Below, in pieces: positions 32,501-42,759 of a stretch of 60,000 nt of DNA. Both the position numbers and the translations under genes were made by a program. Source of the DNA: Bolinopsis microptera (lineage: Eukaryota; Ctenophora; Tentaculata; Lobata; Bolinopsidae). A model generated the notes under the pieces. The model was given only the letters and a program-made list of their open reading frames with translations. It did no database searches and was not told where the DNA came from. The first letter of the stretch is position 1, and every line of letters starts with the position of its first letter. The stretch lies in contig NC_087082.1 of NCBI RefSeq assembly GCF_026151205.1, positions 1,190,001 through 1,250,000 on the forward strand, written 5' to 3'.

Positions 32501-35500
32501 AGTGCTATACTAATTCATGTGTACATTAAAAGTTACCACTTGATTCATGAGGTTGACGTTATTTTATTACTATACCGTTATTTTCATTAACTATGTATAA
32601 TATTACTCATAACAGTGTGGTTACTGTGGTTACTGTTACGTGTTACACTTGTGAGTGTTACACTTGTGTGGGTTACACTTGTGAGTGTTACACTTGTGAG
32701 TGTTACACTTGTGAGTGGTACACTTGTGAGCGTTACACTTGTGAGTGTTGCACTTGTGAGCGTTACACTTGTGAGCGTTACACTTGTGAGCGTTACACTT
32801 GTGAGTGTTACACTTTTGAGTGTTACACTTGTGAGTGTTACACTTGTGAGTGTTACACTTGTGAGTGTTACACTTGTGAGTGTTACACTTGTGATAGCTA
32901 CACTTGTGAGCGTTACACTTGTGAGCGTTACACTTGTGAGTGTTACACTTGTGAGTGTTACACTTGTGAGTGTTACACTTGTGAGTGTTACACTTGTGAG
33001 TGTTACACTTGTGAGTGTTACACTTGTGAGTGTTACACTTGTGAGTGTTACACTTGTGAGTGTTACACTTGTGAGTGTTACCCTTGTGAGTGTTACACTT
33101 GTGAGTAATATAACTGTGCTTTATAAGTATAACATACCAATCAGCTTACCAGAACTACATAAGTACTTAGTACAGGTCTTAAAACTGTACTAAGCACTTA
33201 GTTCAGTTAAGAAACACGGTAATAATATTGAGCCGGGTAGTGATAGCTTCAAACCAGATTTAAATATTTACAACAAAAACTATTTACAACAAATCACACA
33301 CACACACACACACACACCTCATCATTAGTTACCACCTAGTTACCACCTAGTTACCACCTAGTTACCACCTAGTTACACACCTCATCTGGTCGGCCAGCTT
33401 TCTGTAAGCAGTCCCCCAACATAGAGACAACCTCGACAGTCTTATCAGTCACTGATAACAGGATATCTGCGGCTTTGTTCAGAGGTTCTACTTCTCCACT
33501 CCTGTCCTTGTCCCAGAGTGTCTTGTACGCTTGCGCTTGTAGCAACTGCAAATATTCGATTGATTAGATTGGTGTGCTTCAAACGCCTTTATTGAAAACA
33601 TGTCTCATTATTAAACTTATATTTCTGGGAAACAGTGGAATTTCTAAGAAAACTGTAATTTCCTAGAAAACTGTGACTCATAAGAAAGGTAACACGTATG
33701 AGTTCGATAGATAAAATTGCGTGGAACTCTTATCTTCTGCACGCATAATTCACCAATCTTAGAAATAGAAGTACTACTTTCAACTTTTCAATAAAAAGCT
33801 TTGAAGCGTGCGGGAAAAGATGTACAATATTGGTCAATAATTATATTTAACATATTCAATACAAAGCATAGATCTATAATAATAAAATTTTTAAAGCTAA
33901 GAAAAGTCACACACAATCATTCGCCATGATAATCTAATATAATTACATAACGTAATTTTAGCCTATAGCACTTCAGCACAGTAAATTTAATCTTCATAAA
34001 ACACGAAACCCTTACAATTCTACCAAAATAAAGCGTAATTGTAGATAAAGAAACTCCGTATCCTAGTTCAAATCTAATATACGAATTAAACCACTTTGTA
34101 CGTGATTTCATGTTGTACGTGGTTCTGTACGTGGTTCTGTACCAGCTTAGGTACAATAATAACCGGAACACACCTGAGCAGACCCACCAGTGTCCAGTAC
34201 GTGATATTCTGTGTCTGTGACACGACCACACAGTTGCTGAGTCACAGTAACGAGATCTATATTATATATAATGTGTGTGTGTGGAACACCTGTGATAATG
34301 ATACGTGTTCGTACGGACCTCGTGTTGTAAAGGGTCTGGATCTAAGGTATAATAGCGCCACCTATCAGTTATATACATGTTACTATGTTGTGTAAGTATG
34401 ATACTGTAAGTAGTAGAGTAATTACAGTCATCATACTTATTTAAGAGCATTTAAGGATAAATGAGAGTTTGAACTTAAAACTGGTCCTCAAAAGAGATTC
34501 GATTAGTTCCGCTGCAGTATATATAATGATATTGATAGAGATTTTTCTAGAGTTGATATGGTAAAGGAAGAAAGATTGAATTAATCTTGTATAATGTACC
34601 AGGGACACAACATCTACGTGATAAATACTAAACATGTTGTAGTCCTGAAGTTTGGTAGAGAAGGTGGATATACCGGACCGAAATATTTAAAAATACTTAA
34701 ACAGACAAAAGGTCTCACCTTAACAGAAATTGAATCTTGATTAAGAGAGGCGGCAATCTCCAGGGCTTTTTCAGGATCGTCATTTTGTATATGAGTATCC
34801 ACTGAAAAAACAAGGTTTTATACATTTAAACAATTATAACTAACGCATCATTCAAGACGTAGTCAAAAAAAGGAGAAAATAAGAAACGAAGCATGCAATT
34901 TGATACTTATATTATTTTGCATATATTATAATGTTATTCTAATAAAAGTAAGAGTATTTACCTAGCAATAAGTTATTTACCTAGCAATAAGTTATTTACC
35001 TAGCAATAAGTTATTTACCTAGCAATAAATTATTTACCTAGCAATAAGTTATTTACCTAGCAATAAGTTATTTACCTAGCAATAAGTTATTTACCTAGCA
35101 ATAAGTTATTTACCTAGCAATAAGTTATTTACCTAGCAATAAGTTGAGTTCCAAATCTTCACCGTGGTGTGGTAGATACTTCTCTAGTGTAGACACTGCC
35201 ATTCTCACTCTTCCTGACTTTATTAACAGCCTTACTACACTGAAATACAAGTTACTAGTAACCTAGAAACCTAGTAACCTTACTAGACTGAAATACAAGT
35301 ACTGTGACCAAGTGTACTGTGACCGAGTGTTATACTGTGAGTCTGTGACCAAGTACAAGTGTACTGTGACCAAGTGTACATTTAAACAAGAGCATGGTAT
35401 TATTACTGTTACTGATTGTAAGGCATGATTATGAAATGTTATTTCGTTGTAATTAATAAACTCTCACGGAACATTCTTAATATTTTCAGGAACAAATGAG

Positions 35501-37690
35501 AAACTTAACTATATTAGTGAGCAATTATAATATTATGCAACTATTATCTATTGGATCTATCATCTATACCTTAATCCTTATGCAACATTAAATGAACTAA
35601 GGCAAAAATATACACAAATATTTACATACCTTTGAAGAGCAGGCTTTAAAATTTCTTTGGGGAGCTTTTTCCCGAAATTGACCACAGTTCTGAATGCTTG
35701 TATCGCATTTCTCTCCTGTTTAGGATCAACCTCTATTAATTTCTCTAATGCTAAAGCGCTGCCGTACATTGCAATATGTGATCGTTTGCCGAGGTCGTTG
35801 TTTAATTGGTCAAACTTTTCCTTAGCTGCACCAGCATCTGTCTTCATGAGTTCAAAACTAGCTTTTATGTCAGACCATCTTTCTCTTTCTTTGTCTGTCA
35901 AATATGATGGAATTTCTTCTTCTGTAACTTCCTCCTCAGCTGCAGGAGCTACCTCTTCAACAGGAGCTGCTTCTTCGATAGGAGCTACCTCTTCGACAGG
36001 AGCAGCTTCTTCGACAGGAGCTGCTTCTTCGACAGGAGCTGCTTCTTCAACGGGAGCTGCTTCTTCGACGGGAGCTGCTTCTTCGACAGGAGCTGCTTCT
36101 TCAACAGGAGCTGCTTCTTCGACAGGAGCTGCTTCTTCGACGGGAGCTGCTTCTTCGACGGGAGCTGCTTCTTCGACGGGAGCTGCTTCTTCGACGGGAG
36201 CTGCTTCTTCGACGGGAGCTGCTTCTTCGACGGGAGCTGCTTCTTCGACAGGAGCTGCTTCTTCGACGGGAGCTGCTTCTTCGACGGGAGCTGCTTCTTC
36301 GACGGGAGCTGCTTCTTCGACAGGAGCTGCTTCTTCAACGGGAGCTGCTTCTTGGACAGGAGCTGCTTCAACAGGAACTGCTTCTTCGACAGGAGCTGCT
36401 TCTTCGACGGGAGCTGCTTCTTCGACAGGAGCTGATTCTTCAACGGGAGCTGCTTCTTCAACGGGAGCTGCTTCAACAGGAGCTGCTTCTTCGACAGGAG
36501 CTGCTTCAACAGGAGCTGCTTCTTCGACGGGAGCTGCTTCAACAGGAGCTGCTTCTTCGACAGGAGCTGATTCTTCAATGGGAGCTGCTTCAACAGGAGC
36601 TGCTTCTTCGACAGGAGCTGCTTCAACAGGAGCTGCTTCTTCGACAGAAGCTGATTCTTCAACGGGAGCTGCTTCAAAAGGAGCTGCTTCTTCGACAGGA
36701 GCTGATTCAACAGGAGCTGCTTCTTCGACGGGAGCTGCTTCAACAGGAGCTGCTTCTTCGACAGGAGCTGATTCTTCAACGGGAGCTGCTTCTTCAACGT
36801 GAGCTGCTTCAACAGGAGCTGCTTCTTTGACGGGAGCTGCTTCTTCGACAGGAGCTGCTTCAACAGGAGCTGCTTCTTCGACAGGAGCTGATTGTTCGAC
36901 AGGAGCTGCTTCAACAGGAGCTGCTTCTTCGACGGGAGCTGCTTCAACAGGAGCTGCTTCTTCAACAGGAGCTGCTTCTTCAACAGGAGCTGCTTCTTCA
37001 ACGGGAGCTGCTTTTTCAACGGGAGCTGCTTCAACAGGAGCTGCCTCTTCAACAGGAGCAGTCTCTTCTTCTATGGGAGCAGCTACTTCAACTGTTTCAG
37101 TAGTCTCCTCAGCTTCCATCTCGTTTTCTTTAACATCTTCAGCTGCATCTTCAGAAACAGAAAAGGGCACTTCCTCGACTTTTGCAGGATCCTCTTCTTC
37201 AGATTCTATAGGGGCTTCTACTGTTGGTTCACTTTGGTCTTCAGTAGCTTCCTCTTTTTCCTGAGCAGTTTCGGGTTCACTCAAGGGAGTATCAACAACA
37301 CTTTCGGAAGGTATCTCAGCCTGAAGTACAGGTTTGGCTGGAGCAACGATGCCAAATTGTTGGAAAATGGGAGATACATAGGGTATGTTGATGCCAAATT
37401 GTGAAGTTGCTAGTGCCATGCCTCCAACTGCACATACTAGTAAAATAGCTCCAATTACTGCACCTGATGTTCCTGAAAATAGTCTTACATGAGTTTCAAT
37501 CGCGAGTGCTACAATTATAAATAACTAACACAAAGGATTTTTACATGGGATGCAATCTCTGAAATGGTCAACTTTAGCTCCATTCAGATACCTCACATCA
37601 CTCCTATTAACTTGATGTGGCAAACTCACCATTTTCTTGAGTAGGTGCTGCTTTGGGCTGTTTCGTGGCTTCTTTGTTTTTGCTCGGCAT
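26508..37690 (-). CDS. ASPH-like: ASPH-like type II membrane protein with acidic repeat and probably inactive hydroxylase domain
   Basis: Nine exons in transcript order: 37690-37630, 37472-35630, 35239-35133, 34801-34719, 33545-33381, 28777-28600, 27809-27655, 27408-27284, 26622-26508. All phases agree, giving 943 aa. Residues 1-23 are basic and cytoplasmic; 24-42 are transmembrane. Then comes a roughly 400-residue Ala-Pro-Val-Glu-Glu repeat, a TPR-like helical region (e.g. KALEIAASLNQDS, LGDCLQKAGRPDEAMKIYED) and the C-terminal domain. In known animals ASPH is an ER protein hydroxylating Asp/Asn in EGF-like domains; shorter forms (junctin, junctate) act in ER calcium handling. The junction KIYEDAVAAGLLTSVFQRP and the end VIDPSFDKEFS...HPDL align with ASPH. 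His879 matches the first iron ligand, but Lys921 stands where the second His is expected and Ala931 where a 2-oxoglutarate Arg is expected. Four residues are missing near the Arg688 region. Catalysis is therefore doubtful. Confidence 0.8.
29191..30627 (-). CDS. SLC17-type major facilitator transporter, intronless, nested in an ASPH-like intron
   Basis: A single 478-codon frame with about 12 hydrophobic segments. An N-terminal anchor and a short luminal loop with Asn-Cys-Ser come first. QGLRGFVCGVFLSNNFDCARKW corresponds to the SLC17 TM4 region, and SVGWRYAFYLSGAVFLV to TM6 with the following FMPDDPIDAKFMSEKER loop, where SLC17 proteins have a Pro-x-x-(I/M)S-x-x-E pattern. Known relatives move organic anions, phosphate, glutamate or sialate with protons or sodium; the substrate here cannot be told. 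The C-terminal tail is cytoplasmic and polar. It lies between ASPH-like exons 33381-33545 and 28600-28777, on the same strand, so the host pre-mRNA contains it in sense orientation. Intronless structure and nesting suggest a retrocopy or an intron-poor lineage expansion. Confidence 0.8.
   Translation of the reverse strand: MVCYRFLSFFICTFLIFHDNASRAIPPLAMIGGMAKKNCSDPLDTGDYCWGDQLKATFLGVFYYGYAIQMVSTYLAVRLGFTRCVRLATFICGVVQLTVPATVALSPVLATIVQGLRGFVCGVFLSNNFDCARKWSLNDEAKLVISLTGIMAYSGAGIGPFAAGLLSKSVGWRYAFYLSGAVFLVALTFMCIFMPDDPIDAKFMSEKERQMFLKKKENEENRIKTETEDKLSLKLIFKRKYLYCFSIYGICRTFLFFSISTMMPFYFNEVFGTDSEFLGYLFLALSLTTGVAIFLFSRLLPYLDARIPWLHCRVLMMVVPMFLRGLCVALVPITGNLTASVVLLIIHNILTGTVYAGGILTVTFELDPINCTVIVGILNGIGQASGFIAPLVSAAFTSLDEGTADYWQVRETRWRNFFLFNGGVSVVGVLSVGVALVLGREEWVKHPSLCVRENECDIGSAVVVTESQVIQNNAATLK
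32632..33108 (+). repeat. Minisatellite of a 15-bp unit (ttacacttgtgagtg)
   Basis: About 31 units with single-base variants (gagcg, gagtgg, gatagc) in ASPH-like intron 5. The 15-bp period keeps two plus-strand frames open; these are not genes. Confidence 0.95.
33297..33376. repeat. (CA)n and agttaccaccta 12-mer repeats next to a splice donor
   Basis: A short (ca)n run at about 33297-33317 is followed by four copies of the 12-mer agttaccaccta. These directly abut the donor of the ASPH-like exon 33381-33545 (minus strand). Confidence 0.8.
34960..35152 (-). repeat. 19-bp tandem repeat that copies a splice donor ten times
   Basis: The unit (minus strand) cttattgctaggtaaataa occurs about ten times. 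The first copy in transcript order is the exon-intron boundary of exon 35239-35133 (ttgctag|gtaaat). All following intronic copies repeat the same potential donor. One copy has a t for g (aataaatt). Confidence 0.9.
35945..37060 (-). repeat. Coding minisatellite of the ASPH-like acidic repeat
   Basis: 18-bp units (APVEEA) mixed with 15-bp units (APVEA) and variants (APVEES, APVEK, APIEE). All lengths are multiples of three, so the frame is intact over about 1.1 kb. The 3' half is more uniform than the 5' half, as expected for recent expansion. Confidence 0.95.
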
Positions 37691-39026
37691 CCCTATAAGC
37701 CTTTTAAAGATGAGAATTGTCAAATCATGATTGTTGTTATTGAAGGTAATCATGAAATAGACAGAGAAGTGAATCAATAAGGAATGAATCCAATCGAATT
37801 TCAGATTTTGCTTTACAATCAATGACAACTTGTGCATTCAACTTCTTTTATCAAATTTTCCCGGATTTGATAAAATCGAATCGGAAAATAAAGAAATAAT
37901 GGCCCTTTTGTGAAAAATTCAAACAACATGTTCAATAAAACTGTTTTAAGAGTGTAAGTATAAATAATAAATGATCTTAACATTGCATTGGCTCGAGTAA
38001 CACGGTAACAATGAACAAATAAACTCAGGATATTACCCTCAACTCTGTGATCAATGCTACCAAAATAATGGAATAGAAATGTTCGATCTGTAATTATATC
38101 TTCACATAGCACAAATTCAATCAAGTGTTTCACGATATATCAAAATCGTTCCAATAACAATCTGTTAGTTCAGCAATCTTTGATTATGAAAAACACACGA
38201 TCATCATTTCACACTGAACACAGGACACTATTGCCATCGACCAGTATGATCAAATATTCAAAGAATGAAATTGTTTAAACCATTACTCAATCAAGACATC
38301 GGTTATCGTGCCCATCTAATAATTATTAACCCCGAGCTACATTACACGTTCGGCAATTTGCAACAATCAAATAAATATAAAAACGAATCATACCACAGAA
38401 TTAGATGAGACTTAACACTACTTAACTATTTCAAAGTAATTTGATCGCTATTTGTTTTGTCCCTGCCTCTTTGGGAATACATTCGATGAATTTTAAGTAT
38501 CCTCAGCTCAGGTTGAGTCTTTTGTTTGCACATCTTATCATAAATCTTAAAACATAAGGTCACTTTCATATTAGAAGAAGGATTGATCACGCAAAGGCAT
38601 TTTAGTGACACAGACAAAACAAACAGCGACGTCCTCAACCAATACCATAATATCTGTTAACATAAGACGTGAATGTACCATAAACAATTTTATATCTTCA
38701 GTTGATGTGAAAAGCAGAGTTCCTCCTAAAGGCTAAAGCAGCTACTACATAAGTTCAATATCAAAAAATCAAACCTGAGGAACTCATTACAATTAATCAT
38801 TGCTGTGCTATACAATTCTTCCAAAGTAGCTGCAAATGTTTCAAACCTTATCTCTGAGACAAATCTAGGTCCCAAGTCGTCATGTTGGACACTGCAATCA
38901 ACTTTATTAGGTTATTTAAATACTTTCTCTTTAAACTGATAATTAAAAAATTCTAATTCAATCGTGACTGATCCGATTAGGACACTGACATTGATTAAAA
39001 TTTGACCTGATGTAGTGAGCACAATT
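37691..39026 (-). other. Spacer between the ASPH-like gene and its upstream paralogue
   Basis: AT-rich DNA holding the presumed promoter/5' end of the ASPH-like gene. The start codon at 37690 is preceded 2 nt upstream by a weak acceptor (gcttatag). One open stretch at about 38770-38900 (minus) follows a cag but shows no homology. No other feature is seen. Confidence 0.4.
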
Positions 39027-42000
39027 TTACTCATTTACCGATGCCTCTATATGGGCATCATCATTAATTTCAACATTGTCTTCTTCAACAGGTGCTTCTT
39101 CTTCGACAGGTGCTGCTTCTTCGACAGTTGCTGCCTCTTCGACAGGTGCTTCCTCTTCTTCAACAGGTGCTGCTTCTTCAACAGGTGCTGCCTCTTCGAC
39201 AGGAGCTGCTTCTTCTTCAACAGGTGCTGCCTCTTCTACAGGAGCTGCTTCTTCGACAGGAGCAGCCTCTTCTTCGACAGGTGCTTCTTCTTCGACAGGA
39301 GCTGCCTCTTCTTCGACAGGTGCTTCTTCTTCAACAGGTGCAGCCTCTTCTTCAACAGGCGCTTCCTCTTCAACAGGAGCAGCTTCTTCTTCGACATGTA
39401 CTTCCTCTTCGACAGGAGCAGCTTCTTCGACAGGATCAGCCTCTTCTTCAACAGGAGCTGCTTCTTCGACAGGAGCAGCCTCTTCTTCGACAGGTGCTTC
39501 CTCTTCGACAGGAGCTGCCTCTTCTTCAACAGGTGCTTCCTCTTCGACAGCAACAGCCTCTTCTACAACAGGAGCTGCCTCTTCTTCAACAGGTGCTTCC
39601 TCTTCGACAGCAACAGCCTCTTCTACAACAGGTGCAGCCTCTTCTTCAACATGTGCTTCCTCTTCGACAGGAGCAGCCTCTTCGACAGGAGCAGCCTCTT
39701 CTTCAACAGGAGCTGCCTCTTCTTCAACAGGTGCTTCCTCTTCGACAGCAACAGCCTCTTCTACAACAGGTGCAGCCTCTTCTTCAACAGGTGCTTCCTC
39801 TTCGACAGGAGCAGCCTCTTCTTCAACAGGTGCTTCCTCTTCGACAGGAGCTGCCTCTTCTTCAATAGGTGCTTCCTCTTCGACAGCAGCAGCCTCTTTT
39901 ACAACAGGAGCTGCCTCTTCTTCAACAGGTGCTTCCTCTTCGACAGGAGCTGCCTCTTCTTCAACAGGTGCTTCCTCTTCGACAGGAGCTGCCTCTTCTA
40001 CAACAGGTGCTTCCTCTTCGACAGCAGCAGCCTCTTCTACAACAGGTGCTTCCTCTTCGACAGGAGCTACCTCTTCTACAACAGGTGCTTCCTCTTCGAC
40101 AGCAGCAGCCTCTTCAACAACAGGAGCTGCCTCTTCTTCAACAGATGCTTCCTCTTCGACAGGAGCAGCCTCTTCTTCGACAGGTGCTTCCTCTTCGACA
40201 GCAGCAGCCTCTTCTACAACAGGTGCTTCCTCTTCGACAGCAGCAGCCTCTTCAACAACAGGAGCTGCTTCTTCGACAGGAGCTGCCTCTTCGACAGCAG
40301 CAGCCTCTTCTTCAACAGGTGCTTCCTCTTCGACAGCAGCAGCCTCTTCTACAACAGGAGCTGCTTTTTCGACAGGAGCTGCCTCTTCGACAGGAGCTGC
40401 TTCTTCGACAGGAGCTTCTTCTTCAACGGGAGCAGCTTCTTCTTCGACAGGTGCAGCTTCTTCTGCAGGAGCAGCTTTCTCAAAGTGGATATGATACTTT
40501 TCAGGGGTAACCCGTTTTAAGGCGTTTTTCAACACTTGGAATCCTGTTTGGATTTTTTCATCAATGCCATATTCCTTCAGCATAGGAGAAATTATAGGGT
40601 GTGCCAGGTTATGACTCTTCAGAAGTGGGGTCACATGAGGAATGTGATAACCGAATTCTGATACAAGAACAAACACGGACACAGCAGCCAATGTGATGAA
40701 GAGAATAGTGGGAACAGCATTTCCCTTTGGAGCGGCCATTTCTTTTTTGGTTGCACCTGTGGAATGAGGATAGAGTTAAATATTATCATTTCACAAATTA
40801 TAAAATATATTTCAGCTTAAAATGATTTGAAACAGCTCATGAGGGGGGCAGGGGGAGCAGCACCTGATTTTTTGTGAAACTTGATTTAGACAGCAGTTGA
40901 GAAACAAAATAGGATCAGGGACCAAATTCTCAGGCACCCACTGCCTAGACTTGCAAAAGGGCTGCCAGACCATTGCGAACCCGTGAACCTAACCACTAAC
41001 CAATACAAACAAAATCAAGTTGTTAACATGTTGCTTGAAAGTTGAAGCACCATTAGAAATAATTGTATAGCTCCGACATTTTAGGATTAATTAATGCGAA
41101 TTATACACATCTAGCATAACAAAGAACCGTCAGAAAAGTAGAAACCATCAAAACCTGGCAGATAGATGAATCAAAAAGAATATTGAAAATTTTCAACCAA
41201 ATTGTCTACCATCCAATTGATTTAGAAGTGATATTATAGATTATGCTGATGTGTAAGAGCATATATACTGCATGCAAACTGTGACCCAGAAAGCCTGTTC
41301 AACTTCAAGGTATTGACAGAAAAGAAAGTGGAATTGTTGAGTAAAACATTGTTAGAGCTTTGATAAATTTTAATAACAATTTGCCTTGTATGTGTTTTCA
41401 GAAAATGATGTTTTGCTCTGACACTGAGTATTGTTCTTGAAGTGTAAATTTGACATGAACTGTTGGAATCTTAGGAATTTATCAGATTGTTGTTTGTCCA
41501 TGTGCTGGCATGGAGTACTTTTAGAGCGCATCTATTTGTGTAAGACTGCTGTCCCTTAATACCTAAAGTCTCCTCTGATCTGTTATTATTCAACAAAGGC
41601 AAGGAGAAACAATAGTAGCAGCAGCCACCAAATCTATTGTGTGTTAATTTCCATAGTAGGAAACAACAGTTTTATGCAGCTAATCTAAGTTTGTAGGAAC
41701 TGGGACACCCCCCCCCCCCTAACATTCTGATTTCAAACAAATAGGCACTCAATAAGTTCCTAGAGAAAATTGAACTTGCTCGGTTTTATAGCATATTATA
41801 GGCTCATTTAATTAACAAGCTTGTAAATCATTAAAATCGAAAGAAGATTAATAATTTTGGCTCTGAGTTGGAATACTGCGCATGTTGGAGTTACAAATAG
41901 AAATATGCACTATTTCAGAGACAAATTAATGATTTAGATTTAAAGCTCATTAATGCAAAACTTGCTGAGAAGGACAAGGAATCAAGAAAGCAAAACCCAG

Positions 42001-42319
42001 AAAACTTCAAGCGTTGTGTATAATTAACAGTTTTTAGAGGTACCTAGTATGTTACTGTATTCACTGTGGTATCAATGTAAATAAACAAAAATTTTATTCT
42101 AAGTGATCACTGATTTTGGAAACAGGTAATAATCATGAAATCCGAATCACAGATTTAATTTGTGCTACGAAACAATGACAACTGTGTACTACTATTTATT
42201 ACAATGAATCAAAGGGTGCTTTATTATTCCTCAACAAATTACAGTAAGAAAGCTATATCACCTTGGCTTTTCCTCTTCTTTTCCCTGTTAGCGGAGGCGG
42301 TTCTTTTGCTCACAGGCAT
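39027..42319 (-). CDS. Junctin-like type II membrane protein with long acidic repeat, paralogue of the ASPH-like N-terminus
   Basis: Exon 1 is 42319-42262 (MPVSKRTASANREKKRKSQ, phase 1). Exon 2 is 40756-39027 (acceptor ttccacag) and runs to a stop, giving about 595 aa. Residues 1-32 are strongly basic; 33-51 form a transmembrane helix (TILFITLAAVSVFVLVSEFG). HIPHVTPLL follows, matching NIPYVSPIF after the ASPH-like helix. About 470 residues of Ala-Pro-Val-Glu-Glu repeat make up most of the rest. The intron phase after exon 1 is the same in both genes. By analogy with junctin/junctate from the mammalian ASPH locus it could anchor in the ER with an acidic, calcium-binding luminal part; this is inference. 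A possible donor (TCG|GTAAATGAG) lies three codons before the stop. If used, exon 2 would join a phase-0 acceptor, such as ASPH-like exon 33545. An acceptor-like tttctag lies 9 nt before the ATG. Confidence 0.7.
39080..40485 (-). repeat. Coding minisatellite of the junctin-like acidic repeat
   Basis: 18-21 bp units encode EEAAPVE/EEEAPVE with variants AVEEEAPV, APVVEEA and AHVEEE. Indels are in multiples of three. The repeat is similar in peptide but not identical in codon pattern to that of the downstream gene (gtgcttcctcttcgac here, gagctgcttcttcgac there). Confidence 0.95.
41440..41650 (+). repeat. Diverged 200-bp duplication, copy 1 (copy 2 at 43503-43700)
   Basis: Shared landmarks in order: ttgacatgaact, gagtactttt, taagactgctgtc, agtctcctctgatctgttat, ttattcaacaaagacaag/gcaag and cagccacca/gtagccacca. 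Similarity is roughly three quarters by eye. No coding sense is seen. Confidence 0.75.
41919..42023 (+). CDS. Isolated candidate 3'-terminal coding exon, plus strand
   Basis: After an acceptor-like gcactatttcag, a 35-codon frame encodes a charged helix beginning RQINDLDLKLINAKLAEKDK and ends at TAA (42021-42023). The amphipathic pattern and acceptor suggest a last exon of a coiled-coil protein. However, I find no partner exon on the plus strand in the preceding kilobase, and it lies antisense within intron 1 of the junctin-like gene. It could be a remnant or chance. The family is unrecognised. Confidence 0.25.
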   Translation, partial: RQINDLDLKLINAKLAEKDKESRKQNPENFKRCV

Positions 42320-42759
42320 GGCTACTGGCTAGAAACAAGGCTAGTTTTAAAATTGAACAATAATATTATCATTGTGAACAGAACATTAATAGCAATTTGT
42401 TTGCATATTTTTGTTCATTAAGTAAAAAGGCTGTCGATTGAAAATAAAAACTTAAACCTAATGGGCCAGAAAAAAACCCTTGAAAAACTCAAATTATTTT
42501 GGTCAGAATTGCTCATAAATTTCAGAGGTCATAGATATGGGTCATACATAGATTCCCATAGAGTCGTAATTCTTAAGCATGAAACTAGTTGCAACCCAGG
42601 AAATTTTAAAATGAACCACTAAATCACAGCACTTTTTAATATCAGCAAATAATGCTTGCAATGTTAACAAAATGGTCCTAGAATTTGATGTTTTACAGTA
42701 AAGGGTAAAGGTACAGATCTTTAAAGGGTTAAGTATATGGAGTATTATTGTCCTTAAAG

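Larger units (their letters stand above)
30628..33380 (-). other. Remainder of ASPH-like intron 5
   Basis: Apart from the minisatellites listed separately and a short TTAGGG-type run (ggttagggttagggttagag, about 31143-31172), this stretch is AT-rich with no supported coding exon. The transporter's promoter should lie just above 30627; no obvious TATA box or acceptor is seen. Confidence 0.4.
40757..42261. other. Intron 1 of the junctin-like gene
   Basis: Mostly AT-rich non-coding DNA with a C12-13 run near 41708. It contains one plausible plus-strand exon (41919-42023) and a segment (41440-41650) duplicated at 43503-43700, both listed separately. Confidence 0.5.

Noticed and set aside
32593-33193. 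Plus-strand frames rich in CYTCE and VTLVS
   Set aside because: Artefact of the 15-bp minisatellite in ASPH-like intron 5.
38770-38900. Possible minus-strand exon after a cag (QHDDLGPRFVSEI) between the two membrane-protein genes
   Set aside because: Open and vaguely like the end of ASPH-like exon 3, but its acceptor phase does not fit the donor of the upstream gene and no donor is convincing.
39015-40520. Long plus-strand frames over the acidic repeats (also 35657-37404)
   Set aside because: Shadows of the minus-strand coding repeats; the minus strand has the membrane segment, splice sites and homologous non-repeat ends.
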